From Nitrospirota bacterium (lineage in GTDB: Bacteria > Nitrospirota > Thermodesulfovibrionia > Thermodesulfovibrionales > Dissulfurispiraceae): DNA of 64,000 bases. The notes under the pieces were generated by a model. The model did not search any database. It was not told the origin of the DNA and worked only from the letters and a program-made list of their open reading frames with translations. A program made the position numbers and the translations under genes. The DNA lies in contig JAJYVD010000003.1 of assembly GCA_021792185.1 (NCBI GenBank), forward strand, positions 62,001-126,000, given 5' to 3'. Shown piece by piece: positions 19,184-29,031 of the stretch; position 1 is the stretch's first letter; the number at the start of each line of letters is the position of its first letter.

Positions 19184-21085
19184 ATGATTTTAGAAGACGT
19201 AATAGAGTTTTTAAAAAAGGCCCCGCCGTTTCAGTTCCTCGACGAACCCGTCCTGAAAACGGTGGCGAGCAGCATATCCATGGAATTCTATCCGAAGAAT
19301 ACACTCATTCTTAGACAGGACGGCCCCCCGAGCGAAAGCCTCCGGATAATAAAAAAAGGCGGGGTAAAGGTCTTCAGGGTTTCGGAGGACGGAGAGGAGG
19401 CGATCATCGATTACAGGGGTGAAGGCGATACATTCGGTTTTCTCTCTCTTGTAGGCAAAGACAAGGTAAGGGCAAATGTAACGGCCGTTGATGACACCTT
19501 ATGTTATCTTTTAGACAAGGAGACAGCCCTGAAACTCCTCGATTCAAACCCTGTATTTACAGAGTATTTCCTTAAATCCTACCTCACAAAATACATAGAC
19601 AGGACTTTTAAGGAAATGCACGACAAGAGCCTCTTCTATGGAGGAAGCGACCGTCTTCTGTTTACGACTCGAGTTGGCGAGACAGCAACCAAAAAGGTTT
19701 TTACTGTTAAAGATGATGCCACAATTCAGGAAGCGGCCCGGATAATGGCAAAAAACAAAATCAGTTCGTTGATAATCGTCGATACTAAAACCCTTCCGGT
19801 TGGAATCGTAACAGACAGGGACTTGAGAGAAAAGGTTGTAGCAAAAGGCCGTGATGTATCGGAGCCTGTTAGGAATATTATGAGCCTGCCCCTCATAAGG
19901 GTGGATTACAGGGATTACTGTTTTGAAGCTGTTCTGAAGATGATAAGGCATAATGTCCACCATATCCTTGTTATTAAGGACGGCAATCTCGATGGCGTTC
20001 TCACAAATCACGACCTCATGCTCCTTCAGGGCGCCTCTCCCCTATCCTTTGCAAAGGACATAGAGAGCCAGCAGACTATCGAAGGGCTCGTTCCGGTATC
20101 GGAAAAGATAAGCAAGATAATCGGCCTGCTTCTGAATGAAGGGGCAAAGGCAAGCAACATCACGAAGATTATTACGGAATTGAACGACAGGCTTGTTAAA
20201 AAGATACTCGAGATCGCGGAGAAAAAATTCGGGGCATCTCCGGTTCCTTACTGTTATATAGTATTCGGGAGCGAGGGCAGAAAGGAACAGACATTCAAGA
20301 CCGACCAGGACAATGCCATAATCTACGCTGACGTTGCTTCCAACGAAATAGAAGCCGAGGTCAATAAATATTTCAGTAAATTCACTCTCTTTGTAAGGGA
20401 AAGCCTTCTTAAGTGCGGTTTCCCTTTATGCCCTGCTGATTATATGGCAACCAACCCAAAGTGGCGCCAGCCTCTGAAGGTCTGGAAAAAATACTTCTCG
20501 AACTGGATATCCACACCGACTGCCGATGCCGTATTAAACTCCGTAACCTTCTTTGATTTCAGGCATGTTTACGGCGATGCGGGGATCTCCGATGCATTAA
20601 GGGATTCCCTGCCATCGATGCTCGAAGACCAGAAGGTCTTTTTAGGGTATCTGGCGAATATGGCCATCAAGAACAGGCCTCCCATCGGATTTTTGAAGAC
20701 CTTTGTGGTGGAAAAGAGCGGCGAGCACAAAGACGAGCTTAATCTGAAGGTAAAAGGCATTGCCCCCATAGTAGACATCGTGAGGCTCTTTGCCCTCGAA
20801 AAGGGCGTAAAAGAGACATCCACCATCGAAAGGATAAATGCATTAAGAGACAGGCATACCATAGTGCATGAGTATGGAGACGAACTCGAGCAGGCATTTG
20901 AGTTCATTATGCTTCTAAGGATCCAGCACCAGTATGAACAGATAAAAACAGGCAAGACCCCTGACAATTTCATAAATCCGAACAAATTGAGCAACCTCGA
21001 AAAGAAGAGCCTGAAAGAGGCATTTCATCTAATATCACAAATCCAGGACATGGTAATAGATCTCTATAAGTCAATGATATGGTGA
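19184..21085 (+). CDS. cNMP-binding/CBS/DUF294 nucleotidyltransferase-like signalling protein
   Basis: A 633-residue cytosolic regulator: cyclic-nucleotide-binding domain (about 15-125), a CBS pair (about 175-290) and a DUF294 nucleotidyltransferase domain with FGSEGRKEQTFKTDQDNA near 362-381 (GSxxR and DxD-like acidic pair), then the DUF294 C-terminal helical domain. It resembles the GlnD-like proteins that accompany acetate permease and acetyl-CoA synthetase genes and may modify or gate them. It is first in the acetate cluster, right after the sigma-54 promoter; the next gene follows 4 bases later. Confidence 0.9.
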   Translation: MILEDVIEFLKKAPPFQFLDEPVLKTVASSISMEFYPKNTLILRQDGPPSESLRIIKKGGVKVFRVSEDGEEAIIDYRGEGDTFGFLSLVGKDKVRANVTAVDDTLCYLLDKETALKLLDSNPVFTEYFLKSYLTKYIDRTFKEMHDKSLFYGGSDRLLFTTRVGETATKKVFTVKDDATIQEAARIMAKNKISSLIIVDTKTLPVGIVTDRDLREKVVAKGRDVSEPVRNIMSLPLIRVDYRDYCFEAVLKMIRHNVHHILVIKDGNLDGVLTNHDLMLLQGASPLSFAKDIESQQTIEGLVPVSEKISKIIGLLLNEGAKASNITKIITELNDRLVKKILEIAEKKFGASPVPYCYIVFGSEGRKEQTFKTDQDNAIIYADVASNEIEAEVNKYFSKFTLFVRESLLKCGFPLCPADYMATNPKWRQPLKVWKKYFSNWISTPTADAVLNSVTFFDFRHVYGDAGISDALRDSLPSMLEDQKVFLGYLANMAIKNRPPIGFLKTFVVEKSGEHKDELNLKVKGIAPIVDIVRLFALEKGVKETSTIERINALRDRHTIVHEYGDELEQAFEFIMLLRIQHQYEQIKTGKTPDNFINPNKLSNLEKKSLKEAFHLISQIQDMVIDLYKSMIW

Positions 21086-21089
21086 GGAC

Positions 21090-21770
21090 ATGCTGGGTTT
21101 AATAAAGAAGAAAAATATGCGCACGGAGAGGCAAAAACCCTTCACGGAAGCGAATTATGTCGTCGTCGATACGGAGCTCACAGGGCTCGATGAAAGACGG
21201 GATTCGATTATTTCCATCGGCGCCATAAAAATGCACGGCGGAAGAATAGACATGGGGAATACGTTTTACAGACTCGTTAAACCGAGGACAAAAATCACAA
21301 AGGAAAGCATAATCGTGCATGAAATAACTCCTTCGGAGGTTATGGGAAAGCAGGAAATCGAAAAGGCGCTCCATGACTTCCTCCTGTTTTGCGGACAGGA
21401 TATTATTGTCGGCCATTTCACGTCGATAGACCTGAGCTTCATAAACAGAGAGGCGAAAAGGGCTTACGGCTCGCTTATACAAAATCCTGTACTTGACACA
21501 TTCGTTATTTACGAATGGCTCAGGACAAAGAAGCAAATAGCATGTCCTCGTCATTACAAACTATACGAGATAGCGAAATGCCTCGGTGTTCCTGTCAACG
21601 GCGCACATAACGCAATAATAGACGCCTTTACTACAGCGCAGGTCTTTCAGAGGCTCATCCCGATGCTCGTAGAGGCAGGGATAGAAGATATACATGACCT
21701 TTTAAGAGTGGGAAATCCTTTAAGGGGAGGTGATAGGCTCGGGGTAACAGGCGAGATAAGTAATTTTTAA
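21090..21770 (+). CDS. DnaQ-like 3'-5' exonuclease (DEDDh)
   Basis: 226-residue exonuclease of the DnaQ/PolC-epsilon superfamily. Motif ExoI is VVDTELTG (Asp27, Glu29), ExoII is HFTSIDLSF, and ExoIIIe is the His-x4-Asp of GAHNAIIDAF. It starts 4 bases after the DUF294 gene, and this gene pair is found next to actP/acs in several proteobacteria, so the two products probably act together. The substrate in this context is not known. Confidence 0.88.
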   Translation: MLGLIKKKNMRTERQKPFTEANYVVVDTELTGLDERRDSIISIGAIKMHGGRIDMGNTFYRLVKPRTKITKESIIVHEITPSEVMGKQEIEKALHDFLLFCGQDIIVGHFTSIDLSFINREAKRAYGSLIQNPVLDTFVIYEWLRTKKQIACPRHYKLYEIAKCLGVPVNGAHNAIIDAFTTAQVFQRLIPMLVEAGIEDIHDLLRVGNPLRGGDRLGVTGEISNF

Positions 21771-21803
21771 AATCGTTGAAAAAAATATAAGGAGGACAAG
21801 ACA

Positions 21804-22109
21804 ATGACCAAAAAAACCGCACATGAAATCCTCGAAGACGAGGACTTCAAATCGCTTGCAGCTCGGAAGAACTCTATATCGCTGGTTCTGACAATACTGG
21901 AACTGTTCCTTTATTTCGGATTTATAGCCCTCATCGCCTATAACAAGCCGTTCTTATCTTCAAAACTCTCGGGGGCTATAACTTTTGGCATACCAATAGC
22001 AGTTGGAACCATCGTTCTATCATGGGTGCTTACAGGGATTTATGTCCGCTGGGCAAACACCAAATATGACCATTTAGTAAAAAATGTCAAAGATAAAATA
22101 GGGGGTTAG
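21804..22109 (+). CDS. DUF485 small membrane protein
   Basis: 101 residues, two membrane helices (about 30-50 and 58-80), preceded by a good AAGGAGG site. DUF485 proteins (YjcH type) are encoded immediately before ActP acetate symporters and are thought to be their small subunit. Here the stop is 2 bases before the symporter start, so translation is coupled. Confidence 0.92.
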   Translation: MTKKTAHEILEDEDFKSLAARKNSISLVLTILELFLYFGFIALIAYNKPFLSSKLSGAITFGIPIAVGTIVLSWVLTGIYVRWANTKYDHLVKNVKDKIGG

Positions 22110-22111
22110 CA

Positions 22112-23815
22112 ATGCAGCAGACCGTACAGACTACCATAGGGCAGGTGCATACAACATCGATACTGTTTTTCATACTCTTTATTGCCGTTACCCTCGGCAT
22201 TACATACTGGGCGGCAAAGAGGACAAGAACAACAAAGGAATTCTATGCGGCAGGCAGGAGCATAACAGGTTTTCAGAACGGGCTTGCGCTTGCCGGTGAT
22301 TATATGAGCGCCGCGTCGTTCCTCGGCATAGCAGGTCTGGTTTCGACAAAGGGTTACGACGGCCTCATTTACTCGGTGGGGTGGCTCGTTGGATGGCCGA
22401 TTCTCACATTCCTTATTGCAGAGCCTTTGAGGAACCTCGGCAAATATACATTTGCGGATGTTGTCGCTTACAGGCTGAACCAGCGGCCAGTAAGGGCTGC
22501 TGCTGCGACCGGCTCATTGATAACGGTACTCTTTTATCTGATAGCCCAGATGGTAGGAGCGGGGACGCTTATTAAGCTTATGTTCGGCCTGCCTTATGAG
22601 ATTGCCATTGTAGCAGTAGGTGCGCTTATGATAGCCTATGTCCTTTTTGGAGGGATGCTCGCGACTACATGGGTCCAGATTATAAAAGCAGTATTGCTTT
22701 TAGGCGGGGCAACAATCCTTGTCATACTTACCCTTTCGCAGTTCGGCTTCAGTTATGGAGAGCTGTTCGGCCAGGCGGAAAAACTTTATACAGCCAAATT
22801 CCTTGAGCCGGGCGGTCTTGTAACGAGCCCGCTTGAGGCATTCTCCCTCGGACTTGCTCTTATGTTCGGAACAGCCGGACTTCCGCACATACTCATGAGA
22901 TTCTATACCGTTCCCGATGCAAAGGAAGCAAGGAAGTCTGTGTTTTATGCAACAGGATTTATCGGCTATTTCTATATCCTGACCGTCACAATAGGCTTCG
23001 GCGCGGCAGTGCTTGTAGGACAAAAAATTATTATGGGAATAGACAAGGGCGGCAATATGGCAGCGCCCCTTCTTGCAGAGGCGCTTGGAGGAACGGCATT
23101 CCTCGGATTTCTGGCTGCGGTGGCCTTTGCCACAATACTCGCTGTTGTCGCAGGGTTGACCCTTGCCGGCGCATCGGCGCTTTCTCACGATCTTTACGTG
23201 GGTGTCATAAGACGCGGCGTCTCTGCCGAAAAGGAAGAGGTAAAGGTAGCAAAGATTGCCACCCTGTTCCTCGGTATCGCAGCCGTACTGCTTGGAATAC
23301 TCTTCAAGGGACAGAATGTCGCATTCATGGTGGGCCTTGCCTTTGCGGTTGCATGCAGCGCAAACTTCCCGGCGCTCTTGTTGTCAATCACATGGAAGAA
23401 ATTTACCACGAAGGGCGCAGTAGCTAGCATATATACTGGCCTTATACTTGCAGTAGGTCTTATAATAATGAGCCCTACCGTATGGGTTGATGTGTTCCAT
23501 GCAAAAGAGAAGGCTGCCGTAGAAAAACAGATAAAGGACATCGAGACCCAGGCAAAGCCAAAAATAGAGGCCCTCGAAAAAGAGGGCAGGGCACTTGAGG
23601 CAGGGCAGGAAAAGGCGCTTCTTGAGACAAAAACAAAGGAATTAAAGGCTGCAATGCCAAAGGCTGTTTTCCCGATGAAAAACCCGGCCATAATATCGAT
23701 GGGTGCGGCATTCTTGATCGGCATATTCCTCTCTCTCGCCGGCAGAGAGAAAACGGCAGAGGACAAGTTTGAAGAAGAAAAACTCAGGACATATGTTGGC
23801 ATAGGAGCCGAATAA
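22112..23815 (+). CDS. actP: Cation/acetate symporter (ActP-like)
   Basis: Sodium:solute symporter family permease, 567 residues, about 13 membrane helices, with SSS signature regions such as [17 protein letters not shown] and the [15 protein letters not shown] stretch typical of acetate permeases. Unusual is a charged, coiled-coil-like loop of roughly 65 residues rich in Lys/Glu (about residues 463-525) inserted before the last helix. Together with DUF485 upstream and Acs downstream it imports and activates short carboxylates, most likely acetate. Confidence 0.9.
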   Translation: MQQTVQTTIGQVHTTSILFFILFIAVTLGITYWAAKRTRTTKEFYAAGRSITGFQNGLALAGDYMSAASFLGIAGLVSTKGYDGLIYSVGWLVGWPILTFLIAEPLRNLGKYTFADVVAYRLNQRPVRAAAATGSLITVLFYLIAQMVGAGTLIKLMFGLPYEIAIVAVGALMIAYVLFGGMLATTWVQIIKAVLLLGGATILVILTLSQFGFSYGELFGQAEKLYTAKFLEPGGLVTSPLEAFSLGLALMFGTAGLPHILMRFYTVPDAKEARKSVFYATGFIGYFYILTVTIGFGAAVLVGQKIIMGIDKGGNMAAPLLAEALGGTAFLGFLAAVAFATILAVVAGLTLAGASALSHDLYVGVIRRGVSAEKEEVKVAKIATLFLGIAAVLLGILFKGQNVAFMVGLAFAVACSANFPALLLSITWKKFTTKGAVASIYTGLILAVGLIIMSPTVWVDVFHAKEKAAVEKQIKDIETQAKPKIEALEKEGRALEAGQEKALLETKTKELKAAMPKAVFPMKNPAIISMGAAFLIGIFLSLAGREKTAEDKFEEEKLRTYVGIGAE

Positions 23816-23837
23816 TAGTATAATTGATTATAATTAT

Positions 23838-23876
23838 CCGCTGGAGCAGATTCCTCTGCTCCGGCGCAGCTTTTTT
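23838..23876 (+). terminator. Hairpin with T-run between actP and acs
   Basis: GGAGCAGA (23843-23850) pairs perfectly with TCTGCTCC (23855-23862) around a TTCC loop; an outer GCTG/CAGC pair extends it, with a bulge, and six Ts follow at 23871-23876. It is a plausible intrinsic terminator or attenuator that sets acs expression apart from the permease genes. A TATAAT-like box just upstream (near 23818) could start transcription of acs. Confidence 0.6.
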
Positions 23877-23900
23877 ACATTCATAACACGGGAGGCAATC

Positions 23901-25877
23901 ATGTCTGAAGCAGGAAAAATCGATGTCTTGATGGCGGAGAACAGGACATTTCCGCCGTCGAAGGAGTTCAGCAGGCGGGCGCATGTCAAAAGCATGGAGG
24001 AGTATGAGAAAATCTACAAGCGCTCTGTCGACGACCCTGAAGGCTTCTGGGCGGAAATGGCTGAAAAAAATATAACATGGTTCAAGAAATGGGACAAGGT
24101 ACTGGAATGGGACTTTCACAAACCGGAGATCAAATGGTTTCAGTGCGGAAAACTCAATGCTTCCTATAACTGCCTTGACCGCCATCTGACATCGGCCACC
24201 AGGAACAAGGCAGCCATAATATGGGAGGCCGACAGCGGGATATACCGGACATATACTTACCAGCAGTTACATTATGAAGTAAACAGGTTCGCCAATGTTT
24301 TGAAAAAGCACGGCGTGAAAAAGGGTGACAGGGTGACCATTTATCTGCCGATGATACCGGAATTGGCCATATCGATGCTCGCCTGCGCCCGCATCGGGGC
24401 CATTCACAGCATCGTATTCGGGGGGTTCAGTTCGCAGGCCCTGCGCGACCGCATACAGGATTGCAAGGCTAAAATGGTGATCACCGCCGACCGGGGCGTC
24501 AGGGGCGGCAGATTCGTTCCCCTCAAGGTAAATTCCGACGCAGCCCTGCAGGAATGCCCTACGGTTGAAAAGGTCATAGTGGTTAAGAGAACAGACCAGA
24601 ATATAGATATGGAGCCCAAAAGGGATATTTGGTGGGACGAGGAGATGAAGGCAGCCGACATATCCAATTTCTGCGAGCCGGAACAGATGGACGCGGAAGA
24701 CCCGCTTTTCATCCTTTATACCTCCGGCTCAACCGGCAAACCCAAAGGCGTTCTCCATACTACCGCCGGATACCTGCTTTTCACAAATCTCACTTTCAAA
24801 TGGATCTTCGACTATCATGACGAGGACATCCATTTCTGCACCGCCGATATCGGATGGGTCACAGGACACAGCTATATCGTTTACGGCCCGTTAAGCAGCG
24901 GAGCCACAAGCCTTATGTTTGAAGGCATCCCGACATATCCGGACGCAGGGAGGTTTTGGGACATATGCGACAAGCACAAGGTGAATATTTTCTATACCGC
25001 GCCGACCGCCATAAGGGCATTGATGCGGGAAGGCGAAACATGGCCCGCAAAGCACGACCTTTCTTCCTTGAGGGTGCTCGGCACAGTGGGCGAACCGATA
25101 AACCCCGAGGCGTGGATGTGGTATCACGTCAACATCGGCAAGGAAAAGCTTCCGATAGTCGATACATGGTGGCAGACCGAGACAGGCGGAATCCTCATAA
25201 CGCCTCTGCCGGGCGCTATGACATTGAAGCCCGGCTCCGCCAACAGGCCGTTTCCGGGCGTAGTTCCCGCAGTATTAAAAGAGGACGGCTCTTCAGCCGG
25301 TGTGGATGAAGGGGGATACCTCGTCATCGAAAAACCTTGGCCCGGCATGATAAGAGGAACCTACGGAGACACCGAGAACAAAAGAATAAAAGAGGTCTAT
25401 TTCTCCAGATTCGCCGGCAAGTATCTCACCGGGGACGGTGCGAGGGTAGACAAGGACGGCGACTACTGGCTTATGGGCAGGATAGACGATGTTATCAATA
25501 TCTCCGGCCACAGGCTCGGCACAGCGGAAGTCGAATCCGCTCTTGTCAGCCATGAAGCCGTTGCCGAATCTGCGGTGGTCGGATTCCCTCACGAAATAAA
25601 GGGAGAAGGAATTTATGTCTATGTCACCCTCAAAGACGGCCAACAGCCCTCCGATGAGTTGAAGAAGATACTTGTAGGCCATGTAAGGACCGTCATAGGC
25701 CCTATAGCAACGCCGGACAAACTTCAGTTTGCGCCCGGTCTGCCGAAGACGAGAAGCGGCAAGATCATGAGGAGAATTTTAAGAAAAATTGCACGTGGAG
25801 ACGTCGAGGATCTCGGAGACACATCCACCCTCGCCGACCCTTCGGTCGTGGATGAGCTTCTTAAAGGCAGGCTGTAA
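23901..25877 (+). CDS. acs: Acetyl-CoA synthetase (AMP-forming)
   Basis: Activates acetate to acetyl-CoA via acetyl-AMP. 658 residues, family length. The adenylation P-loop [11 protein letters not shown], the [11 protein letters not shown] acetate-pocket/A5 motif, YLTGDGAR and the C-terminal RSGKIMRR lysine (the site acetylated in many Acs enzymes) are all visible. Strong GGGAGG ribosome site. It completes the acetate uptake and activation cluster and converges on tolB with a shared terminator hairpin. Confidence 0.97.
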   Translation: MSEAGKIDVLMAENRTFPPSKEFSRRAHVKSMEEYEKIYKRSVDDPEGFWAEMAEKNITWFKKWDKVLEWDFHKPEIKWFQCGKLNASYNCLDRHLTSATRNKAAIIWEADSGIYRTYTYQQLHYEVNRFANVLKKHGVKKGDRVTIYLPMIPELAISMLACARIGAIHSIVFGGFSSQALRDRIQDCKAKMVITADRGVRGGRFVPLKVNSDAALQECPTVEKVIVVKRTDQNIDMEPKRDIWWDEEMKAADISNFCEPEQMDAEDPLFILYTSGSTGKPKGVLHTTAGYLLFTNLTFKWIFDYHDEDIHFCTADIGWVTGHSYIVYGPLSSGATSLMFEGIPTYPDAGRFWDICDKHKVNIFYTAPTAIRALMREGETWPAKHDLSSLRVLGTVGEPINPEAWMWYHVNIGKEKLPIVDTWWQTETGGILITPLPGAMTLKPGSANRPFPGVVPAVLKEDGSSAGVDEGGYLVIEKPWPGMIRGTYGDTENKRIKEVYFSRFAGKYLTGDGARVDKDGDYWLMGRIDDVINISGHRLGTAEVESALVSHEAVAESAVVGFPHEIKGEGIYVYVTLKDGQQPSDELKKILVGHVRTVIGPIATPDKLQFAPGLPKTRSGKIMRRILRKIARGDVEDLGDTSTLADPSVVDELLKGRL

Positions 25878-25904
25878 ATAACATCTTAATTTTCTATCAC
25901 CTAA

Positions 25905-25950
25905 AAGGGGATTAAGGCGACCAGTTCGGACCGGTCGCCTTAATCCCCTT
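25905..25950. terminator. Bidirectional terminator hairpin embedded in the tolB 3' coding end
   Basis: AAGGGGATTAAGGCGACC (25905-25922) and its exact reverse complement (25933-25950) form an 18-bp perfect stem with a 10-base loop. One arm and the loop are tolB codons for its last residues and the stem runs through its stop codon. It lies 28 bases after the acs stop, so it can end transcripts from both directions. Confidence 0.75.
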
Positions 25951-27213
25951 AGGCGTTATCCTCTTTTGGTCTTCGCCCGTCACCCTCATCAGGTATATGC
26001 CTTTTGCGCCGTCCCTGTCAGATGTGAAGGTTATATGCCTGCCGTCAGGGGAAAATGAAGGTTCTTCGTTATTTCCTCTGTCGGTTAATTGCGTCAAACC
26101 GTTGCCGTCAGGCTTAATAATGAATATCTGATTCTTCCCTCCGATCATTTTTACGAAGGCAATCCTGTCCCCTTTGGGAGACCATGCCGGAGAAGTATTA
26201 TATGAGCTTTCGAAGGTAAGCCTCCTTACGCCGTTTCCGTCCTTATTCGATATATATATCTGCGGACTTCCGGACCTGTTGGAAACGAACAACACATGGT
26301 TTCCATCAGGCGACACTGACGGAGATACGTCTATCCATGGGGAAGATATAAGCTTCCAACCTTTCATATTTGAAATATCTCCAATGTGTATATTAGATTT
26401 GCCGTCCTTTGATGACGAGAAGACAAATTCCCTGTTGTTCGGGAAAAAATTTCCTGACATGTTCAACCCGCCGAGCCTCACGATATTTTTCTCCTTCATT
26501 GTGCTCATGTCGAGCGCGTATATGTCCCAGCTCCGGTTTCGTTCGGCGGAATAAAGCAATTTTGTCCCGTCGGATGACCACCTCGGAGACAATAAAATCC
26601 CTCCTGTTATTCCGAGTCCGTACGCACGATGTCCGTCCCAATCCATTAAATATATTTCGGAGTTTTTTATGAATGCTATCTTTGTCCTGAATATTCCCTG
26701 CTGTCCCGTAAGAGTTTTGTATATGTCGTTAGCAATGGAATGCGCAAGGGGCCTTAAAAGATCGGCAGAGCCGGAATATTCCTTTCTTAAAACTTCAGCC
26801 GCGCTTGAAACGTCATATGCGGAGACGACGACAGTCAGCCCTTTGCCCGCGACAACCCTGCCTTTTACCACAAGTTCCACTCCGAGACCTTTCCAGCTAT
26901 TGGGGTTAAACTGCTGGTCAGGACGTTCTATCTGCGCGGCGTCGTCAATGCAGTCGAAAAGGCCGGTGAAATTGAGGTTGTCTTTTACTATGTCCGATAT
27001 CTCCTTGCCGCCCATAAAGTTCTGAACGGCAACCGGCAGCTTTTTCATGCCCGGAGATGTTACATCGATGTAGACCTTCTCGGCATGAGAAGGGAGAAGT
27101 GAAGAGTGAAGAGTAAAGAGTAAAATAAGCGCAATAACGCAGCAGTGCAATAAGCAACGGTTTGAACCGTTTAAACCGTTTGAACTGTTCAAGCCGTTTT
27201 GTTGCTCTTTCAC
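25912..27213 (-). CDS. tolB: Tol-Pal system beta-propeller protein TolB
   Basis: Periplasmic TolB: N-terminal domain (IYIDVTSPG-like start through about residue 185) and a six-bladed PD40/WD40-like propeller with repeated SPDG/WSPDG motifs (PSVSPDGNHVLFVS, PSFSPDGRHITFTS). It links Tol proteins to Pal during cell constriction and outer-membrane upkeep. The GTG start overlaps the tolA stop by 4 bases. The leader is odd: residues 6-18 are repetitive (NGLNSSNGLNGSN) ahead of the hydrophobic core, produced by tandem DNA repeats (see repeat entries). pal is not seen next to it. Confidence 0.95.
   Translation of the reverse strand: MKEQQNGLNSSNGLNGSNRCLLHCCVIALILLFTLHSSLLPSHAEKVYIDVTSPGMKKLPVAVQNFMGGKEISDIVKDNLNFTGLFDCIDDAAQIERPDQQFNPNSWKGLGVELVVKGRVVAGKGLTVVVSAYDVSSAAEVLRKEYSGSADLLRPLAHSIANDIYKTLTGQQGIFRTKIAFIKNSEIYLMDWDGHRAYGLGITGGILLSPRWSSDGTKLLYSAERNRSWDIYALDMSTMKEKNIVRLGGLNMSGNFFPNNREFVFSSSKDGKSNIHIGDISNMKGWKLISSPWIDVSPSVSPDGNHVLFVSNRSGSPQIYISNKDGNGVRRLTFESSYNTSPAWSPKGDRIAFVKMIGGKNQIFIIKPDGNGLTQLTDRGNNEEPSFSPDGRHITFTSDRDGAKGIYLMRVTGEDQKRITPKGIKATGPNWSP
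27098..27125 (-). repeat. Four tandem 7-bp repeats inside the tolB signal-peptide coding region
   Basis: On the plus strand AGTGAAG, AGTGAAG, AGTAAAG, AGTAAAA follow each other at 27098-27125. They encode the LLFTLHSSLLPS part of the TolB leader. A unit of 7 bases is not a multiple of 3, so gain or loss of one unit would shift the tolB frame. Confidence 0.75.
27161..27196 (-). repeat. Four tandem 9-bp repeats at the tolB start
   Basis: TTTGAACCG, TTTAAACCG, TTTGAACTG and TTCAAGCCG are consecutive 9-mers on the plus strand; read on the minus strand they code for the NGLN-SSN-GLN-GSN segment near the TolB N-terminus. Being in-frame units, copy changes only alter leader length. Confidence 0.75.
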
Positions 27214-27896
27214 GGTTTAAACCTCACCCCCATCTCCATTTCCCGCGGCGGCGGCGGCAAAGGGCTTGCCTTGCTTATGGCCCTTAGAGCAGAACGGTCG
27301 AAGAGCGGATTGCCCGAGCCTTTCTCAATTTTATCGACCGTTACGCTTCCGTCCCGCGCTATCTTTATATTGATTATTGCCGTTAAATCCTTATCTATGC
27401 TCTCAGGGAATATCCACTGCTGCCTTATTTTACCTACGACCATAGAGTAATAATCTCCTCCGCCCGAATCCTTAGCTCCAGCCTTAGTGTCTTTCGAACT
27501 TACCGCTGCCCTGCCCTGAGATGAAGCCTTATTACCTCCTATATCAACAACCTTTCTCAAGGCTGCCATCTTTTCTATTCGTTTCTTTGCCTGAAGCGCC
27601 CCTATGCTTTCTTTGACTATTCTATCGCTTGTTTTAGCATCCTGTTTCTTAGAGGCATCTTTCGTCTTGGAATCGGAGGACTTGCTTCCTGCATCTTCAG
27701 TTGCCGGGCTTTTATCTTCCAAAGCAGCCTTTACTTCGGGAACGGCAGCGGAAGAACCATCCACGATGTCTACCAGATACGGCGTCGAAACCCTGCTTAT
27801 GAATGAATGACGCGCAATAAGCATTGCGGCAATGATTATTAAGACATGTAAAAAAATGGAACCGGTAAAGGCAGTATAGATGCCGGAGGTTTTCAT
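27210..27896 (-). CDS. tolA: TolA/TonB-like energy-transducing protein
   Basis: 228 residues: one N-terminal membrane helix (about 10-28), a Lys/Asp/Ser-rich, partly helical linker spanning the periplasm, and a C-terminal TonB/TolA domain from about 145 (YYSMVVGKIRQQWIFPESID... VTVDKIEKGSGNPLFDRSALRAI). It carries force from TolQR to TolB/Pal. Called TolA by position between tolR and tolB; sequence alone would also allow TonB. The short linker is common outside enterics. Confidence 0.88.
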   Translation of the reverse strand: MKTSGIYTAFTGSIFLHVLIIIAAMLIARHSFISRVSTPYLVDIVDGSSAAVPEVKAALEDKSPATEDAGSKSSDSKTKDASKKQDAKTSDRIVKESIGALQAKKRIEKMAALRKVVDIGGNKASSQGRAAVSSKDTKAGAKDSGGGDYYSMVVGKIRQQWIFPESIDKDLTAIINIKIARDGSVTVDKIEKGSGNPLFDRSALRAISKASPLPPPPREMEMGVRFKP

Positions 27897-27905
27897 GATA
27901 AAAAA

Positions 27906-28313
27906 TTACGGCAATGTTATCTTCGGCTCTGTTATCATGCCGAGCTTCTCTATCCCCGCCTCCTTTATCTCTCCCATCACTTCCACAACAAATCCGTAGG
28001 GAACGTCCTTGTCAGCCTTGAGGAATACGTTAGGGTTAAGCTTGCTGACTGCCGCGAGTTTCTTGTTCATCTCGGTCATGGACATGGGATTGTCGTTCAT
28101 ATAAATTGCCCCGCCCCTTTTAATAACGATGTTTATCCTTTCCTGAGGCGGCAAATCCTTTCCTTTTGCCTTCGGCAGGTTTATGTCAATGCCCTGCTGG
28201 AGCAAAGGCGCGGTAACCATGAAGATTATCAAAAGCACCAGCATTACATCGACGAGGGGAGTAACGTTTATCTCCGATAAGGCCGTTCTATGTCGGGTAG
28301 GTTTAAATGCCAT
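27906..28313 (-). CDS. tolR: TolR (ExbD/TolR family)
   Basis: 135 residues, one membrane helix with the functional Asp in TPLVDVMLVLLIIFMV (near residue 21) used for proton flow together with TolQ, then a periplasmic domain. It starts 2 bases after tolQ ends, so the genes are coupled. Confidence 0.95.
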   Translation of the reverse strand: MAFKPTRHRTALSEINVTPLVDVMLVLLIIFMVTAPLLQQGIDINLPKAKGKDLPPQERINIVIKRGGAIYMNDNPMSMTEMNKKLAAVSKLNPNVFLKADKDVPYGFVVEVMGEIKEAGIEKLGMITEPKITLP

Positions 28314-28315
28314 TA

Positions 28316-28939
28316 TTAATGCTTCAGTATATAATCGACGAGTTCTTCAGCAAAATCTTCCATCTCTATAATCATGCGGTTCGCCCTGCTTAAATAGTAG
28401 TTGTAAGATATTACAGCGGGGATGGCTGCTGCAAGACCGATGGCTGTTGCTATCAACGCCTCCGCAATGCCGGGTGCGACAACCGCGAGGGATGCCGAGC
28501 CTGCCGCGCCTATTCCGCTGAATGAATTCATTATTCCCCACACGGTTCCGAAAAGGCCTATGAACGGTGTTGTAGAGCCTGTTGTGGCTAAGAAGTTCAG
28601 ATACCTCTCGAGCTTTGCGGATTCAAGGGCCGAGTAACGCCTGAGCATTCTTTTAAGCTCGTCCCGCTCGGTATAGGTCTTTTCGGAATATACCGACCTG
28701 AACAAGCTGGACAGCGGGCTTACAGTAAATTTTTTAGACGAGGAGAAAAGATCCTTGGGGTTTTGCATAGACTCGTATACCCTTAAGAAGTTATAGCTCT
28801 CTTTGTCGGCCTTTGTAAAATGCCTCCACTTGTAAAATATTATTGTCCACGATACCACTGAAAAAAAGAGCAGGATGGCGATGACAGCCTTTACGACATA
28901 GCCTGCCTGAAGTATGAGTTGAATTGCAGAGTGTTCCAT
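28316..28939 (-). CDS. tolQ: TolQ (MotA/TolQ/ExbB proton channel family)
   Basis: 207 residues, three membrane helices, with the family signature GLFGTVWGIMNSFSGIG followed by ISEAL-type residues (APGIAEALIATAIGLAAAIPAVISYNYY). With TolR it forms the proton-driven stator complex of the Tol-Pal system. First gene of tolQRAB; a GGGAGG site and a sigma-70-type promoter precede it. Confidence 0.95.
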   Translation of the reverse strand: MEHSAIQLILQAGYVVKAVIAILLFFSVVSWTIIFYKWRHFTKADKESYNFLRVYESMQNPKDLFSSSKKFTVSPLSSLFRSVYSEKTYTERDELKRMLRRYSALESAKLERYLNFLATTGSTTPFIGLFGTVWGIMNSFSGIGAAGSASLAVVAPGIAEALIATAIGLAAAIPAVISYNYYLSRANRMIIEMEDFAEELVDYILKH

Positions 28940-28960
28940 ATGCCTCCCGAATTCCTAAAA

Positions 28961-28989
28961 CTTTATCTAATATTTGCATAAAATGTCAA
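28961..28989 (-). promoter_or_regulatory. Sigma-70-type promoter of tolQRAB
   Basis: On the minus strand a perfect TTGACA (28989-28984) is followed after 17 bases by ATAAAG (28966-28961), giving a leader of about 15-20 bases with the GGGAGG ribosome site of tolQ. The same 93-base gap serves the divergent heptose kinase gene. Confidence 0.55.
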
Positions 28990-29031
28990 ATCGCATTTGA
29001 TTTTTCAACAATGCGTAAGTTATTTTTAATA

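Noticed and set aside
28924-29031. N-terminal extension of the heptose kinase frame
   Set aside because: It overlaps the divergent promoter and tolQ start; the family begins at the ATG at 29032.
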